6,470 bases of DNA from an uncultured Roseburia sp. Lineage in GTDB: Bacteria; Bacillota; Clostridia; Lachnospirales; Lachnospiraceae. Below are positions 5,333 through 6,470 of the stretch, piece after piece. The number at the start of each line of letters is the position of its first letter. The first letter of the stretch is position 1. The notes under the pieces are model-generated. The model did not search any database and was not told the origin of the DNA. It saw only the letters and a list, made by a program, of their open reading frames with translations. The DNA lies in the NCBI GenBank assembly GCA_947384095.1, contig CANDFU010000103.1, positions 1 through 6,470 of the forward strand. Direction: 5' to 3'. The position numbers and the translations under genes are program-made.

Positions 5333-6427
5333 ATGAAAACGCTTGCATCCAGGGATCTGAAGCCGGGAATGATTATCGCAGAGCGCCTGTATACTCCGGC
5401 GGGACAGTTTCTTATCGAAAAAAACAGCGTTTTGACCGCACAGATGATCTCGCATATCAACTTTTACAAGGTTCCGTATGCCTCCGTGAAGGAAGACCCT
5501 TTCCACACCACGGGACCCAATGATTTCGTCGAAAAAATGCAGCCGGTCTATATGACGCATGCACAGCAGGTAAAAAGCAGCAGGGAATATCGTGTGTTTG
5601 AAAAATCATTCCGGCAGAAAACCGATCTCCTGCGCTCTTCTTTAAATGATTTTATTATGCGGGGAACAGCGATGGATACCAGTGTTCTGCTCTCTGCAGC
5701 GCGGGACCTCTTCTCTTCCCAGCAGACGACGATCTCCATGCTCGACATGCTGCACAATATGCGCCAGATTGACGATTCGACTTACGCACACAGCGTCAAC
5801 GTGGCGCTGATCGCCCGGATGATGGGCATGTGGATGGGATATCCCGAATCCGAACTGGACGTTTTAACCCTCTGCGGCCTGCTCCACGACGTGGGCAAAG
5901 CCGGGATACCCAACAATATCATCGGCAAACCCGCCAGACTGACGCCCGGCGAGTTTGAAGTAGTCAAAAAACATCCAAAACTCGGATACGATATCCTACA
6001 GTCCATACCGCTTGATCTGCGCATCCGCAACGCCGCTCTGATGCATCACGAGCGCTATGACGGTACGGGCTATCCCTCCGGTCTCGCCGGAGAAGAGATT
6101 GATGATTTCGCTGCGATCATCTCAATTGCGGACGTCTATGACGCGATGACGGCAGACCGCTGTTACCGCGCAGGCTTATGCCCGTTTGAGGCCATCGCCC
6201 TGTTTGAACAGGAAGGCCTGCAGAAATATCATCCAAAATTTATCCTTGTTTTTCTCCAGCGGATTGCCAACTCCTACGTCCACAATGACGTACTGTTAAA
6301 CGATGGGGAGACCGGGGAGATTGTTCTTATCAACCGCCATCTGACGCGGCCGCTCATTCAGACCGGCCCGCAGAGATTTTTAAATCTGGAAAAACGGCTG
6401 GATCTCTACATCCAGGCTGTTATATAA
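5333..6427 (+). CDS. HD-GYP domain cyclic-di-GMP phosphodiesterase
   Basis: This is a 364-residue cytoplasmic protein with no signal peptide or membrane segment. Residues 4-53 form the small N-terminal module often found before HD-GYP domains (LKPGMIIAERLYTPAGQFLI, then VLTAQMISHINFYKV). Residues 75-145 are a helical linker. The HD-GYP domain spans about 150-315. Its metal and catalytic residues are all present: H153, H185-D186 with K189 (LLHDVGKAGIP), H214, H238-H239, the signature HHERYDGTGYP (238-248) and D267 (ADVYDAM). It is therefore expected to hydrolyse c-di-GMP, lowering the signal that favours sessile life. A C-terminal beta-rich tail (about 318-350, NDGETGEIVLINRH) is common in the family. 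The ATG at 5333 is supported by SD AAGGAG at 6-base spacing and an extended -10 promoter upstream. No receiver or PAS sensor is fused, so its input is unknown. The TAA at 6425-6427 is complete and immediately followed by adapter. Confidence 0.93.
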   Translation: MKTLASRDLKPGMIIAERLYTPAGQFLIEKNSVLTAQMISHINFYKVPYASVKEDPFHTTGPNDFVEKMQPVYMTHAQQVKSSREYRVFEKSFRQKTDLLRSSLNDFIMRGTAMDTSVLLSAARDLFSSQQTTISMLDMLHNMRQIDDSTYAHSVNVALIARMMGMWMGYPESELDVLTLCGLLHDVGKAGIPNNIIGKPARLTPGEFEVVKKHPKLGYDILQSIPLDLRIRNAALMHHERYDGTGYPSGLAGEEIDDFAAIISIADVYDAMTADRCYRAGLCPFEAIALFEQEGLQKYHPKFILVFLQRIANSYVHNDVLLNDGETGEIVLINRHLTRPLIQTGPQRFLNLEKRLDLYIQAVI

Positions 6428-6470
6428 AGATCGGAAGAGCGTCGTGTAGGGAAAGAGTGTAGGTTATAGT
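6428..6470 (-). other. Illumina adapter (non-biological), inverted copy
   Basis: This is the exact reverse complement of bases 3-45, beginning agatcggaagagcg and including the same 8-base index-like segment (6461-6468). Both ends therefore carry the same P5-side adapter, as in a single long molecule amplified with one primer. The 43-base terminal inverted repeat must not be read as a mobile-element end. Confidence 0.97.

Noticed and set aside
1..6470. 43-base terminal inverted repeats resembling a transposon
   Set aside because: The sequence is Illumina adapter at both ends, and no transposase lies between.
1..6470. CRISPR array, tRNA or rRNA genes
   Set aside because: No regularly spaced repeats, cloverleaf or rRNA-like conserved stretches were seen on either strand.

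Overview
The window is one cloned or amplified fragment of a spore-forming Clostridia genome, most like Lachnospiraceae. This rests on a sporulation sigma factor K, Firmicutes-type Shine-Dalgarno (SD) sites, and a DUF5662 protein and debranching-enzyme-like protein of the kind I associate with that family. Bases 1-45 and 6428-6470 are Illumina adapter in inverted orientation, so the biological insert is 46-6427.

Layout: all genes except the last are on the minus strand. From right to left: an HD-GYP c-di-GMP phosphodiesterase gene (plus strand, 5333-6427) is divergent from a three-gene operon. That operon holds a GlgX/isoamylase-like protein with no recognisable catalytic residues (3231-5102), a DUF5662 protein (2570-3199) and trpS (1549-2556). 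A hairpin terminator (1476-1510) follows trpS. Next is sigK (759-1385), which has no room for the Bacillus-type pro-sequence. After it comes a roughly 200-base non-coding or repeat-like spacer, then an AT-richer two-gene module at the left end.

The left-end module is the most interesting part. A small protein (124-555, 143 aa) has a helical N-terminal domain, a glycine-rich linker and a C-terminal Asn/Gln/Gly-rich motif. The next gene starts 8 bases after its stop codon and is cut by the fragment end after 23 codons. Those codons encode a second copy of the same motif: 10 of 22 residues are identical, and 6 of those 10 use different codons. An effector carrying the motif at its C terminus beside a gene carrying it at its N terminus is the architecture of bacterial amyloid signalling (BASS/RHIM-like) effector-NLR pairs. 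I infer that this is such an immune or cell-death pair with the receptor truncated. The effector's SD lies in a perfect hairpin, which would suit low basal expression.

The remaining genes are housekeeping or developmental: tryptophan charging, glycogen-related function, late mother-cell sporulation and c-di-GMP turnover. Apart from the trpS operon, nothing shows that they work together.
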